Origin: CAZWSE01 sp964636575
GTDB lineage: Bacteria; Pseudomonadota; Alphaproteobacteria; Rhodobacterales; Rhodobacteraceae
Assembly (NCBI GenBank): GCA_964636575.1
Contig: CAZWSE010000016.1
Location: 1 to 43,161 of the forward strand
Reading direction: 5' to 3'
DNA: 43,161 bases
Under the pieces are notes generated by a model. That model saw only the letters and a list, made by a program, of their open reading frames with translations, ran no database searches and was not told the origin of the DNA. Of this stretch, positions 22,713 to 31,759 are shown in pieces. Every line of letters starts with the position of its first letter. Position 1 is the first letter of the stretch. The position numbers and the translations under genes are program-made.

Positions 22713-23585
22713 TTAGAATTGAAAGAGTTGCGCTGGATTATCTGTAAGGATTTTGGTCCGCGTTTCGCGATCTGTTACAACGCTGTGAAAGCTGTCCAGC
22801 AACTGGTTTGCTTGGGGCATTTCGGCCCCGTTGAGCATCAGATGCGGCCAGTCCGACCCCCAAAGGCATTGATCGGGGTTGGCCGCGACCAGCTTGGCGA
22901 TCAGGTCGTCCCCGTCGTTGTAAGGCGCATTGCAGAGCCGGTAGATGGCCGAAAGTTTCACCCAGATATGCCCTTCGGCCAGTAGGGCGCATAGCGTATC
23001 GATGCCTTTTCCATCTGGGCTTAGTCCGGCGGTTGGCCAGCCGATGTGGTCGATGCACAGTGGCACGGGCAGGGCGCGGATGTCGTCGGCCAGATCGTCA
23101 ATGTGTTGATCTGCGTGCAGCAGCATTTGCAGGTGTAGCCCTCGGTCAGCCAGCCTTGGGGCAAGCGCTTTGGCCCCGTCCCATGTCAGCACCCCGCCGT
23201 GTACATAGTTCAGCCGGAGAGCCATCAGCCCGTCTGTGGCGAATTGATCCAGTTCCGTATCTGTGGCCGCATCGCCCAGCAATCCGACGCCTTTGAACCC
23301 GTCACCCAGCCGCTTGACCGTTTCAATGGTGACCGAATTGTCGGTGCCATAAAGAATCGAATGCACGATCACCCCGCGTGAAAAGCCAAGCGTTTTCAGA
23401 TGTGTGCGGTAAATATCAAGCCAGCCGTCAAAGTCCGGCCCCTGTGCGGGGTTTTCAACACGGCCGTCCCATAGCGGGTATTCGGGACCAGCCACAAGAT
23501 GCACATGGGCATCGCAGGCGTTTGCGGGCGGCAAGTCCAGCGGTGCTTGGGACGCGGGCGGCATTTGGGCGAAGGGTTTATCCAT
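22713..23585 (-). CDS. Amidohydrolase family 2 protein (TIM-barrel metal hydrolase)
   Basis: A 290-residue member of the amidohydrolase-2 group, which includes 2-pyrone-4,6-dicarboxylate lactonase (LigI) and related lactone hydrolases. Visible signatures are D-A-H-V-H-L at 25-30 for the first metal-binding strand, a central H-A-D-Q-H segment, I-D-H-I-G-W and the late W-G-S-D-W-P-H, where the aspartate would act as base. The natural substrate is not deducible; a lactone from sugar or aromatic breakdown is plausible. Its start overlaps the DNA ligase stop by eight bases, so the two are co-transcribed although functionally unrelated as far as I can see. Confidence 0.88.
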   Translation of the reverse strand: MDKPFAQMPPASQAPLDLPPANACDAHVHLVAGPEYPLWDGRVENPAQGPDFDGWLDIYRTHLKTLGFSRGVIVHSILYGTDNSVTIETVKRLGDGFKGVGLLGDAATDTELDQFATDGLMALRLNYVHGGVLTWDGAKALAPRLADRGLHLQMLLHADQHIDDLADDIRALPVPLCIDHIGWPTAGLSPDGKGIDTLCALLAEGHIWVKLSAIYRLCNAPYNDGDDLIAKLVAANPDQCLWGSDWPHLMLNGAEMPQANQLLDSFHSVVTDRETRTKILTDNPAQLFQF

Positions 23586-25167
23586 AGGTGCGCAGCATGT
23601 CTTTCAAATCGTCGAGCGTGTTTGCCTCTTGCAGTGGTTTGTCTTTACGCCAACGGCTCATGCGGGGGAAGCGCAAGGCGACCCCTGATTTATGGCGCGG
23701 GCTTTCCTGTATGCCTTCAAAGGCGATCTCAAACACATGGGCAGGGGTGACGTGGCGCACAGGGCCGAACCGTTCGAGCGTGTTTTTCTTGACCCAAGCG
23801 GTGATCTCTTTGAATTCGGCGTCTGTGAGGCCGGAATAGGCTTTGGCGAAGGGCACCAGATCGTTGCCGTTCCAGACCGCGAAGGTGAAATCGGTAAACA
23901 GGTTCGCCCGCCGCCCGTGGCCAGCTTGGGCGTAGATCATGACTGCGTCGATCACCAGCGGGTCGAGCTTCCATTTCCACCAATCGCCCTTCTTGCGGCC
24001 TGCCAGATAGGGGCTGTCTTTGCGTTTGAGCATCAAGCCTTCGGCGCGCATGTCGCGGGCCTGGCTTCGGGTTTTGGCAAGGCTGTCCCATGTGTCATAT
24101 TCGATTTGCGGCGACAGGCGCAGGGGGGCATCGGCGGGCAAATCGCCCACCAGTTTGTCCAGCTTGGCGCGCCGTTCCGCAAAAGGGCGTTCGCGCAGGT
24201 CAATCCCGTTTTCCTCAAGCAGATCATAGGCATAAAGCACCACGGGTGCGTCGTTCAGCAGTTTCTTGGGCACCGTTTTGCGCCCGATCCGCTTTTGCAG
24301 CGCGTTGAAGGGGGCGGGGCCGTCGTGCCAGACCAGAAGCTCTCCGTCCAAGACCGTGCCATCGGGGATGAAATCCACGAGCCGCGCAAATTCGGGGAAG
24401 CGGTCGGTCATCAATTCCTCGCCGCGGGACCACACAAAGGGCTGGCGGTCGCGGATTATGATCTGGCCGCGGATGCCGTCCCATTTCCACTCGGCAGACC
24501 AGTCTTTCGGGTCACCAAGGTTTTCGGGCGCGCCATCTAATCCATAGGCCAGATAGAACGGGTAGGGGCGCGAGGCATCCGCGCTGGCGTTCTCAGCCTC
24601 GATCAGATCGTGGAATGTCGTGTCATCGGGGGTCCAGTTGCCCATCAAACGGTGCGCAAGCTCGGCCTCGGGGGTGTCGGTGGCCTTGGACAGTGCGCGG
24701 GTCATCAGTTTTTGGCTGATTCCGACCCGAAAGCCGCCTGTGATCAGCTTGTTGAACAAAAACCGCTGGTCGTTGGGCAGGCTGTCCCATGCGCGCAGCA
24801 CGAAGGCCTTGCGCGCGTCGTCTTCCAAAGCGGCCAGCCCGCGCAGTTCGGTGATCCAATCGGTTAGGCTGCGGTCTGTTGTGTTGGACGGGGCAGGCAG
24901 CACGAGCGCAATAGTTTCGGCGAGATCACCGACAACCGGATAGGTTTCTTCGAACAGCCAAAGCGGGATGCCCGCGACCTCAGCCGCCCATTCGCGCAGT
25001 TTGGTCGTGGTGACAGCGCGTTTGGGGCGGCGGCCTGAGAAGATTGCGATGGTCCAGAGCTTGTCTTGGTCGGGGGCAGTGCTGAAATAGTCTGCCAAGG
25101 CAGCGACTTTGACTGTGGTCTTTGTGCTTTGGTCGATCGCAGCGAACAGGGTGGCGAAACGGTTCAT
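23578..25167 (-). CDS. ATP-dependent DNA ligase of the bacterial ligase-exonuclease repair pair
   Basis: A 529-residue ATP-dependent DNA ligase that seals nicks using an enzyme-AMP intermediate. The nucleotidyl-transfer lysine is K228 in E-W-K-W-D-G-I-R. Other motifs follow in order: DGELLVW, Y-A-Y-D-L-L, E-G-L-M-L-K-R and W-K-W-K. An extra N-terminal helical DNA-binding domain occupies residues 1-190, and an OB-fold domain ends the protein. This type is named for DNA-damage response in alphaproteobacteria and travels with the nuclease encoded immediately upstream, whose stop it overlaps in ATGA. The usual Lhr-type helicase partner is not adjacent here. Confidence 0.93.
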   Translation of the reverse strand: MNRFATLFAAIDQSTKTTVKVAALADYFSTAPDQDKLWTIAIFSGRRPKRAVTTTKLREWAAEVAGIPLWLFEETYPVVGDLAETIALVLPAPSNTTDRSLTDWITELRGLAALEDDARKAFVLRAWDSLPNDQRFLFNKLITGGFRVGISQKLMTRALSKATDTPEAELAHRLMGNWTPDDTTFHDLIEAENASADASRPYPFYLAYGLDGAPENLGDPKDWSAEWKWDGIRGQIIIRDRQPFVWSRGEELMTDRFPEFARLVDFIPDGTVLDGELLVWHDGPAPFNALQKRIGRKTVPKKLLNDAPVVLYAYDLLEENGIDLRERPFAERRAKLDKLVGDLPADAPLRLSPQIEYDTWDSLAKTRSQARDMRAEGLMLKRKDSPYLAGRKKGDWWKWKLDPLVIDAVMIYAQAGHGRRANLFTDFTFAVWNGNDLVPFAKAYSGLTDAEFKEITAWVKKNTLERFGPVRHVTPAHVFEIAFEGIQESPRHKSGVALRFPRMSRWRKDKPLQEANTLDDLKDMLRTYG

Positions 25168-26177
25168 GCGGCGTCGCCCGTGTCGGCTGCTTCGCCTTCA
25201 AACTCGGTCTGGACGACCTGCGCGTTGTATCCTTGATCGTTAAGCCAGCGCGTGAAGATATCCGTGTAACCATGCGTGACGTATATGTTTTCCGCGCCTG
25301 TTTGTTTGATCGCCCAGTTCAATCCGTCCCAATCGGCGTGGTCTGAAATGACGAACCCCCGATCTGATGCCCGCCTGCGCCGCACGCCGCGCAGCTGCAT
25401 CCAGCCGCTTGCGAAGCCTGTGGATACCGCCCCGAATTTGCGCGCCCATGCGCTGCCAAAAGCGGATGGCGGGGCGAGCACCAGCGCGCCGGTGTGGTCT
25501 TTGATATTCGTCTCTGCGGTGACCGGAACAGTGTCGGGCAAAGTGATGCCTTGGCCGCGCAGGATACCGTTTGTGGCCTCAACCGCGCCGTGGGTCAGGA
25601 TGGGGCCGATGTTTGTGTCCAGCATCCGCATCAGCCGTTGCGCTTTGCCAAGCGCGTAGGCCCCAAGCAAGGGCGTCTTGCCCGTCGCCACGCAATCGCG
25701 CCACCAAGTGTTGATCTCTGCCGCGACGGTCGCTTGTGGCGCCCATCTGAAGGCTGGCAGTCCAAAGGTGCTTTCGGTGATGAAGCTGTGGCATCGGATA
25801 GGCTCAAAAGGCTCTGACAGCCCGTCGTCTTCGGTTTTATAGTCGCCCGAGGCGACCCAAATTTCGCCTTTGACCTCGATACGGATCTGCGCTGATCCCG
25901 GAACATGGCCTGCTGGGTGGAAGGACACGCACGCATCGCCGATCTGACGGGTTTCACCGTAAGTGATTGTATCTAAGTTGATATTTCCCAAGCGGTGCCG
26001 CATCACAGGGGCGGCTGCATGAGTTGCTAAATAGTGCGCGTGACCGGATCGGGCATGGTCTGCGTGGCCGTGGGTGATCAATGCACGCGCAACCGGTCGC
26101 CACGGGTCCACGTAGAAATCACCCGCAGCGCAGTAAAGGCCCTTATCGGTAAAGCTGATGATCTGGCTGCGCGTCAT
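25164..26177 (-). CDS. Ligase-associated DNA exonuclease (metallo-beta-lactamase fold)
   Basis: A nuclease of the metallo-beta-lactamase/beta-CASP type related to mRNA 3'-end processing factors, typically paired with the ATP-dependent ligase encoded downstream. The metal site H-G-H-A-D-H is at 36-41, A-G-H-V-P-G-S-A near 90, and later D-Y-K-T-E-D, S-D-H-A-D-W and H-G-Y. ATG 26177 gives the family's usual N-terminus (IISFTDKGLYCAAGDFYVDPW). An in-frame GTG six codons upstream is the alternative; neither has an ideal ribosome site. The last four bases overlap the ligase start. Confidence 0.92.
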   Translation of the reverse strand: MTRSQIISFTDKGLYCAAGDFYVDPWRPVARALITHGHADHARSGHAHYLATHAAAPVMRHRLGNINLDTITYGETRQIGDACVSFHPAGHVPGSAQIRIEVKGEIWVASGDYKTEDDGLSEPFEPIRCHSFITESTFGLPAFRWAPQATVAAEINTWWRDCVATGKTPLLGAYALGKAQRLMRMLDTNIGPILTHGAVEATNGILRGQGITLPDTVPVTAETNIKDHTGALVLAPPSAFGSAWARKFGAVSTGFASGWMQLRGVRRRRASDRGFVISDHADWDGLNWAIKQTGAENIYVTHGYTDIFTRWLNDQGYNAQVVQTEFEGEAADTGDAA

Positions 26178-26217
26178 GCCCTTAGGATAGGGCACGCATC
26201 AGGTTTTAACAGAGGGA

Positions 26218-27192
26218 TCAGGCAGAGCGTGCCGTGTCAGCGTCAAGCGCGTCGTGAGTGGTGGCTGAAAAGAGGTCATCGAACCCATCGAACACAGATT
26301 TGCGGATGGCAGTGGTTTCCATCATCACTTCGTGTTCGCCGCCTTCAACCAGATCAAGCAGCCCTTTGGGCCAGCTTGCCATGCGGTTGTGGATACGGGC
26401 GGCGTCCACGATGCGTTCGTTGGTGCCCAAAAAGGTCAGGCAGGGGAGGTCGGGTGCGGCCATCTGGGCCAGCGCGCGGGTCTCAATCAGGGCTTCGCGC
26501 AGCCAGACAAGGCTCGGTCCGCCCAAGGCCAGATCAGGGTGCGCGGTCAGCTGTTCGCGCATGAAATCATGCATCGCGCGGTCTGTGGTCAGGGTGTTGT
26601 CCTCAAACGGATCGCTGAGCACATAGGTCGATGGCTTCATCCCCGGCGGCAGGCGGTGGCCTTGACCGGACCAGCCCGCGAGATGGGACAATGCCCAAGC
26701 CACAGGCCGCGTGGGGGTGGCCAGATTGATCCCCCACATAGGGCCGGTAAAGCCAGCGGCCTCAACCTCAAGCCCGTTGTAAAGTGCGCGCAATCCAATG
26801 CAGCCGCCCATCGAATGGCCGACCAAATACCAAGGCTTTGGCAGGTCCAGCTGTTCGGCCACGTCAAGCATGGCCGTCATGTCTTTTTGGTAGTCATCGA
26901 AGGTTTCGATATGGCCTATCCGACGATCCGGCAAAAGCCGGTCCGACAGACCTTGCCCGCGCCAGTCGATGACCAGCGTGCTGTACCCGCGCGCGCCGAA
27001 ATCGGCAGCGGCGGGCGCATATTTTTCGATGTATTCGGTGCGCCCCGGGAAGAGCAGCACAGACCCCTTTTGACCATTGGCCGGAAAATGACCGACCCGC
27101 AAGCGGATGTCATCCTCAGCCCGTGTCCAATAGGCGCAAGCCCCGTCAGGGCCATGCGCCACATCGGCAAAATATGGGGCCTGCTCAAGCAT
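26218..27192 (-). CDS. Alpha/beta hydrolase, lysophospholipase/monoacylglycerol lipase-like
   Basis: A 324-residue serine hydrolase with the PldB-like layout: L-F-P-G-R-T-E-Y-I-E-K-Y near 47-58 in the oxyanion region, V-I-D-W-R-G-Q-G-L-S-D, nucleophile elbow G-H-S-M-G-G with serine 127, an acidic residue after FLGTNERIVD and histidine in G-G-E-H-E-V. These families cleave acyl chains from lysophospholipids or glycerides. Its ATG shares one base with the stop of the upstream sterol-carrier gene (TGATG), pointing to an operon and possibly to a lipid-related role for both. Confidence 0.9.
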   Translation of the reverse strand: MLEQAPYFADVAHGPDGACAYWTRAEDDIRLRVGHFPANGQKGSVLLFPGRTEYIEKYAPAAADFGARGYSTLVIDWRGQGLSDRLLPDRRIGHIETFDDYQKDMTAMLDVAEQLDLPKPWYLVGHSMGGCIGLRALYNGLEVEAAGFTGPMWGINLATPTRPVAWALSHLAGWSGQGHRLPPGMKPSTYVLSDPFEDNTLTTDRAMHDFMREQLTAHPDLALGGPSLVWLREALIETRALAQMAAPDLPCLTFLGTNERIVDAARIHNRMASWPKGLLDLVEGGEHEVMMETTAIRKSVFDGFDDLFSATTHDALDADTARSA

Positions 27193-27482
27193 CAGGCCAG
27201 CACAGCCGACAGTTTCATCGCCATGCCCATGTCACCGTCAACCTTCAGCTTACCGGTCATAAAGGCGCTTGTGGGGTTGGTGTCCCCTTCAAGGATCGAC
27301 TGGAAGGTTTCGGCATCTGCCGACAGGGTCACATCTGTTTCGTCGTCGGCAACCCGCGCGCCGTCGCTGTCCATCACGATCGCACCTTCGCCTTCGATTG
27401 CAAACTTGGCGCTGCCGTCGAAATCGGCGCCGGCCAGCTTGTCGTTCAAAAGGGCTGCTGCTTGGGTCAAGATGTCGCTCAT
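27192..27482 (-). CDS. SCP2 sterol-carrier domain protein
   Basis: A 96-residue single-domain protein of the SCP2 type, which forms a hydrophobic tunnel for lipids or acyl-CoA. It shows the family run of short strands (FAIEGEGAIVMDSDG, VTLSADAETFQSILEGDTNP) and the ending AFMTGKLKVDGDMGMAMKLSAVL. ATG 27482 is the first codon consistent with this length; the open frame to the right has no similarity. It is first in a minus-strand run with the lipase-like hydrolase and divergent from the TPR gene. Confidence 0.9.
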   Translation of the reverse strand: MSDILTQAAALLNDKLAGADFDGSAKFAIEGEGAIVMDSDGARVADDETDVTLSADAETFQSILEGDTNPTSAFMTGKLKVDGDMGMAMKLSAVLA

Positions 27483-27551
27483 GTTAATCGTCCTGCTTTT
27501 TGGCCCATTTGACTGGATTTCCAGCGGGGGCGCGTTACACTGATTTGCATC

Positions 27552-28151
27552 ATGCGCATTTACCCCATCAATCTCAATCCTATCTTTGCGGCACTTTTCG
27601 CCATAGTCATGAATTCCATACCTTTGGCCGCCCAAGTTGTGATCTCGCCCGAGGGTCCGCCGCCGGAAGAGGCCGAGCAGTCCGATCTGCCGCTGCTTGA
27701 ACAGCTGAAAGAGGCTGACTCCGTTGACGCCATCCGTATTGAGCGGTCGTTGCAGCTGGAATGGTCTCGGTCAGGCTCTGCCGCGATGGATTTGCTGTTA
27801 AAGCGGGGCCGCGACGCATTGGAGGCCGAAGACTATGGCACCGCGATTGAGCATCTGACGGCCCTTACGGACCATGCCCCCGACTTTGCCGAAGGCTACC
27901 ACGAACGGGCCCGCGCATACTATGCCCGTGGCCTTTATGGCCCTGCGTTGGACGATCTGAAGCAGGTGTTGATCCTCAACCCCGATCACTTTGACGCGAT
28001 GTTCGGTCTGGGCCGGATGTTTGAGGAAATGGGCGACCTGCGCCGCGCCTCTGAGGTCTACATCCGCGTTCTGGACTACCATCCCAATCATACCCGAGCT
28101 AAAGAAGGCCAGACCCGTCTTCGCAAAAGCGGAATCGGTCGAACATTGTAA
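27552..28151 (+). CDS. Exported tetratricopeptide repeat protein
   Basis: A 199-residue protein with a probable signal peptide or N-terminal anchor (MRIYPINLNPIFAALFAIVMNSIPLAAQ), a proline/glutamate-rich linker and about three TPR units (ALEAEDYGTAIEHLTALTDHAP, then AYYARGLYGPALDDLKQVLILNP, then FEEMGDLRRASEVYIRVLDYHP). TPRs bind other proteins, and the partner is not evident. It precedes the SUV3-like helicase by 42 bases on the same strand. Confidence 0.88.
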   Translation: MRIYPINLNPIFAALFAIVMNSIPLAAQVVISPEGPPPEEAEQSDLPLLEQLKEADSVDAIRIERSLQLEWSRSGSAAMDLLLKRGRDALEAEDYGTAIEHLTALTDHAPDFAEGYHERARAYYARGLYGPALDDLKQVLILNPDHFDAMFGLGRMFEEMGDLRRASEVYIRVLDYHPNHTRAKEGQTRLRKSGIGRTL

Positions 28152-28193
28152 GGTCGCGCGACGACGCGTTTTAGGTTGAAAAGGACGCGGGCT

Positions 28194-30974
28194 GTGAGCG
28201 CACCGTCTCGGGTTGTGGCCGTTTTAGGCCCCACCAACACTGGCAAAACCACCTACGCGATTGAGCGGATGTTGGGGCATCGCACTGGTGTCATCGGCCT
28301 GCCGCTGCGGCTGCTTGCCCGCGAAGTTTATGACAAAATCGTAGCACTGCGCGGCCCGTCTATTGTGGCACTTGTCACCGGCGAAGAACGTATCGTGCCG
28401 CCGCGCACCCAGTATTGGGTCTGCACGGTTGAGGCCATGCCCGACGGGATGGGCGCTGATTTTCTGGCTGTTGATGAAATCCAGCTTTGTGCGGACCCTG
28501 AGCGCGGCCATGTTTTTACCGACCGTCTTTTGCGGGCGCGGGGGCTGCATGAGACCTTGTTTATGGGGTCCGACACCATGCGCGGGGCCATTCAGGAACT
28601 GGTGCCCGAAGCGCAGTATCTGCGCCGCGAACGGATGTCTCAACTGACCTATACAGGGTCCAAAAAGATCAGCCGGATGCCTGCGCGGTCTGCCATTGTC
28701 GGGTTTTCGGTTGAAAATGTTTATGCCATTGCCGAACTGCTTAAGCGTCAAAAGGGCGGGGCTGCGGTTGTGATGGGTGCGCTGAGCCCGCGAACCCGCA
28801 ACGCGCAGGTGGCGCTTTATCAGTCGGGCGAAGTTGATTATCTGGTGGCCACGGATGCCATTGGTATGGGATTGAACCTTGATATCGATCACGTCGCCTT
28901 TTCCAGCACCACCAAGTTTGACGGGCGGCGGATGCGCCCCTTGGCCCCCAATGAGCTGGCGCAGATCGCGGGGCGGGCAGGGCGCGGCATGGCCAATGGC
29001 ACCTTTGGCGTCACAGGCGAGGCCAGCCCGCTGGAAGACCCGGTTGCTAAGGCGATCACCGATCACCGTTTCACCCCGCAACGCAAGCTGAACTGGCGCA
29101 ATTCCAAGCTGTCGTTTGGGTCGGTCGATGGGCTGATCCAAAGTCTTGAACAATCCCCGACTGGCGAGACGCTTATCAAAGCCCGTGAGGCCGATGACTT
29201 GGGTGCGTTGAAATCACTGGCGCAGGTGGCAGAAATTACAGCGCGGTGCAGTGACCCTAAATCTGTCACATTGCTGTGGGATGTGTGCCGTATCCCCGAT
29301 TTCAGAGGGATCAGTCACGGCGAACACGCAGGCCTTTTGGAGCGGATTTTCAACTATCTGCACCAGTCGGGGCAAATTCCTGATGAATGGCTCGGTTCGC
29401 AAATCCAGCGGATTGACCGTATTGACGGCGACATTGATGTTTTGTCGAAACGGTTGGCGTTTATCCGCACATGGACCTATGTGTCGCAACGCAAAGGTTG
29501 GACCCGTGACGAAAACCATTGGCGCGACACCGCGCGCGCTGTAGAAGACAGACTGTCAGACGCATTGCACGACCGTTTGACCGAGAAATTTGTGGACCGG
29601 CGCACATCCGTGCTTTTGCGCCGGCTCAAGCAGAAGGAAGCCATGGTGGCAGACGTTAACGATAAAGGTGAAGTGACCGTTGAGGGCGAATTCGTCGGAC
29701 GGTTGGACGGGTTTCGATTTACGCAAGACAAGTCAGCGGTGGGCGCAGAAGCCAAAACCCTGAAAACGGCGTCTTTGCAGGCTTTGGCACCGCAATTCCA
29801 TCTGCGCGCAGACCGTTTTTACAACGCGCCCGACACCGAGATTGACTTCACAGAACAAGGTGGCCTGATGTGGGGCGAGGCGGCTGTTGGCAAGTTGTCC
29901 GCCGGTTCTGACCCGTTGAAGCCGCAGATTGAGGTCTTTGTTGATGATGTCGCTGGTGCCGATGTGGCTGAAAAAGTCACCCGCCGTTTGCAGCATTTCA
30001 TCGACCGCAAAGTGGCCGCGCTGTTTGAGCCGTTGATGAACCTTTCCCGTGACGAGGAATTGTCAGGCTTGGCCCGTGGCTTTGCCTTCCGCATGGTTGA
30101 AAATCTGGGGTTGATCCTGCGCTCTGATGTGGCTGATGACGTTAAGGAACTTGATCAAGAGGCCCGTGGTGCCTTGCGCAAACATGGCGTCCGCTTTGGT
30201 CAGTTTACCATCTTTATGCCCTTGCTTCTAAAACCTGCGCCGACGCGGTTGCGTCTGGTTTTATGGTCACTTTCCAAAGGCTTGGCCGAGTTTCCTGAAA
30301 GCCCGCCCCCCGGTTTGGTGACTGTGCCTGCCGATGCTGCGGCCCCTGCGGGTGCTGATTTGATGTCGGGCTACCGTGCTGCTGGCACGCGTATGATCCG
30401 CATCGATATGCTGGAACGCCTTGCCGATATGCTGCGCGCTGAAGACACACGCGGCGGGTTTGAGGCCAAGGCTGATATGCTGTCGATCACTGGCATGACG
30501 CTGGAACAGTTTTCTGATCTGATGCAGGGCTTGGGCTATGCCGCCGATAAGGGTGAGCGGGTGAAGGTGAAAGCCACGCCAGAGGCCAAACCAGAGGATG
30601 CGGCAACAGAAGCCGAGGCAGCAACCGATGTTGCGCCAGATGCAGAGGCAGAAGCAGAAGCAGAAACCCCTGCGGCAGATGCGACCGAGGACGCCCCAAA
30701 AGCCGAAGAAGAAGACGCAGAAAAAGAGACATTCTACGTCTTCCGCTGGGCCGGAAACCGTGGTGCGCGCAAGCCGCAGCACCAAGGCAACCGCGACGGT
30801 GGCGACAAGCCACGCGGGAAGGGCAAGCCTCAGGGCCGCAAGGGGGGTGCCAAGAAGGGCGGCAAACCGCAGGGCGCGCAGAAATTCTCGGCCCGTCCGC
30901 CAAAATCTGAAAAGCCGATTGATCCAGACAATCCCTTTGCAGCAGCGCTGATGGGGCTAAAGACGGACAAATGA
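28194..30974 (+). CDS. SUV3-like DEAD/DEAH-box RNA helicase with low-complexity C-terminal tail
   Basis: A 926-residue helicase related to mitochondrial SUV3, widespread in alphaproteobacteria and probably active on RNA. Walker A is G-P-T-N-T-G-K-T at 12-19, and Walker B with the variant D-E-I-Q is at 93-96. The second RecA-like domain has A-L-S-P-R-T-R-N, Y-L-V-A-T-D-A-I-G-M-G-L-N and Q-I-A-G-R-A-G-R-G. Past residue about 790 the protein turns into an alanine/glutamate-rich stretch, then a short FYVFRW element, and then a very basic lysine/glycine-rich tail, a typical disordered RNA-binding end. GTG 28194 is chosen, with AAAAGGA upstream. Confidence 0.93.
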   Translation: MSAPSRVVAVLGPTNTGKTTYAIERMLGHRTGVIGLPLRLLAREVYDKIVALRGPSIVALVTGEERIVPPRTQYWVCTVEAMPDGMGADFLAVDEIQLCADPERGHVFTDRLLRARGLHETLFMGSDTMRGAIQELVPEAQYLRRERMSQLTYTGSKKISRMPARSAIVGFSVENVYAIAELLKRQKGGAAVVMGALSPRTRNAQVALYQSGEVDYLVATDAIGMGLNLDIDHVAFSSTTKFDGRRMRPLAPNELAQIAGRAGRGMANGTFGVTGEASPLEDPVAKAITDHRFTPQRKLNWRNSKLSFGSVDGLIQSLEQSPTGETLIKAREADDLGALKSLAQVAEITARCSDPKSVTLLWDVCRIPDFRGISHGEHAGLLERIFNYLHQSGQIPDEWLGSQIQRIDRIDGDIDVLSKRLAFIRTWTYVSQRKGWTRDENHWRDTARAVEDRLSDALHDRLTEKFVDRRTSVLLRRLKQKEAMVADVNDKGEVTVEGEFVGRLDGFRFTQDKSAVGAEAKTLKTASLQALAPQFHLRADRFYNAPDTEIDFTEQGGLMWGEAAVGKLSAGSDPLKPQIEVFVDDVAGADVAEKVTRRLQHFIDRKVAALFEPLMNLSRDEELSGLARGFAFRMVENLGLILRSDVADDVKELDQEARGALRKHGVRFGQFTIFMPLLLKPAPTRLRLVLWSLSKGLAEFPESPPPGLVTVPADAAAPAGADLMSGYRAAGTRMIRIDMLERLADMLRAEDTRGGFEAKADMLSITGMTLEQFSDLMQGLGYAADKGERVKVKATPEAKPEDAATEAEAATDVAPDAEAEAEAETPAADATEDAPKAEEEDAEKETFYVFRWAGNRGARKPQHQGNRDGGDKPRGKGKPQGRKGGAKKGGKPQGAQKFSARPPKSEKPIDPDNPFAAALMGLKTDK

Positions 30975-30977
30975 CGC

Positions 30978-31370
30978 TTGAGCACTGAGACCGCTGACAA
31001 ACTAAGGGTCGACAAATGGCTGTGGCAGGCGCGGTTTTTCAAAACGCGCACGCTTGCCGCCGCCCAAGTCAGTGCAGGCCATGTGCGCATTGACGGGACC
31101 AAAGCCGGAAAACCTGCGCAGACGGTTGCGATTGGCAATGTGCTGACTTTCACCGCGGGCGAGCGTGTGCGGGTTATTCAAGTGGATGCGATCGGCACCC
31201 GTCGCGGCCCAGCCCCCGAGGCGCAAGAGCTCTACACCGATCTGACACCGCCAGAGCCGCCAAAGGCCGAGAAATCCGTATCGCAAAACCCCGCATATGA
31301 GGGAAAAGGGCGCCCAACAAAACGTGATCGGCGCACAATGGACCTTTCTAAGGCCCGCAACCTTGAATGA
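30978..31370 (+). CDS. hslR: S4-domain RNA-binding protein, Hsp15 (HslR) family
   Basis: A 130-residue protein with an N-terminal S4 RNA-binding domain (RVDKWLWQARFFKTRTLAAAQVSAGHVRIDG), the pattern of heat-shock protein 15, which rescues stalled 50S subunits still carrying peptidyl-tRNA. A proline/lysine-rich tail with K-G-R-P-T-K-R-D-R-R ends the protein. The start is TTG, three bases after the helicase stop. The closest ATG is out of frame, so the TTG is the best choice. Tight spacing suggests co-expression with the helicase. Confidence 0.88.
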   Translation: MSTETADKLRVDKWLWQARFFKTRTLAAAQVSAGHVRIDGTKAGKPAQTVAIGNVLTFTAGERVRVIQVDAIGTRRGPAPEAQELYTDLTPPEPPKAEKSVSQNPAYEGKGRPTKRDRRTMDLSKARNLE

Positions 31371-31423
31371 TCTGATCCTCTGATTTAGCTAGCTGACAAC
31401 AACATCTAAGAAGAAGCCCGCCC

Positions 31424-31759
31424 ATGACCTATATCGTCAATGATGCTTGCATCGCCTGCAAATACACAGACTGCGTCGAAGTCTGCCCCGTGGATTGCTT
31501 TTACGAAGGCGAAAACATGTTGGTGATCCACCCGGATGAGTGCATCGACTGTGGTGTCTGCGAACCTGAATGCCCCGCCGATGCAATCCGCCCCGATACA
31601 GAGCCAGAGGCGGAGAAATGGGTTGAGTTCAACCGCAAGTATTCAGAGCTTTGGCCGGTGATCATCACCAAGAAAGACCAGCTGCCCACCGCAGAAGAAA
31701 TGGACGGTAAAGAGGGCAAGATGGAGCTGTTCTCGGAAGCGCCGGGCGAGGGCGGCTAA
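31424..31759 (+). CDS. fdxA: Seven-iron ferredoxin FdxA
   Basis: A 111-residue soluble electron carrier holding one [3Fe-4S] and one [4Fe-4S] cluster. The cysteine pattern is that of the FdxA family: C9, C17 and C21 in the first motif, with C12 and C25 nearby, and C40, C43, C46, C50 in E-C-I-D-C-G-V-C-E-P-E-C-P. The C-terminal extension (W-V-E-F-N-R-K-Y-S-E-L-W-P-V-I-T) is the family's added domain. A purine-rich AAGAAGAAG lies upstream. It sits in the helicase-hslR-fdxA-carD order I associate with this family of bacteria. Confidence 0.96.
   Translation: MTYIVNDACIACKYTDCVEVCPVDCFYEGENMLVIHPDECIDCGVCEPECPADAIRPDTEPEAEKWVEFNRKYSELWPVIITKKDQLPTAEEMDGKEGKMELFSEAPGEGG

Noticed and set aside
21408..23000. 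Long plus-strand open frames opposite pepF and the amidohydrolase gene
   Set aside because: They are antisense shadows of real genes; the sequences are histidine/valine/glycine-rich with no recognisable domain.
26332..27543. A 403-codon open frame on the plus strand opposite the lipase-like hydrolase and SCP2 genes
   Set aside because: It mirrors two well-supported genes, lacks a ribosome site and any domain, and has the composition expected of the antisense frame of GC-rich coding DNA.
28224..29153. A 309-codon minus-strand frame opposite the helicase
   Set aside because: It lies fully inside the helicase motor domain, whose motifs are intact on the plus strand.
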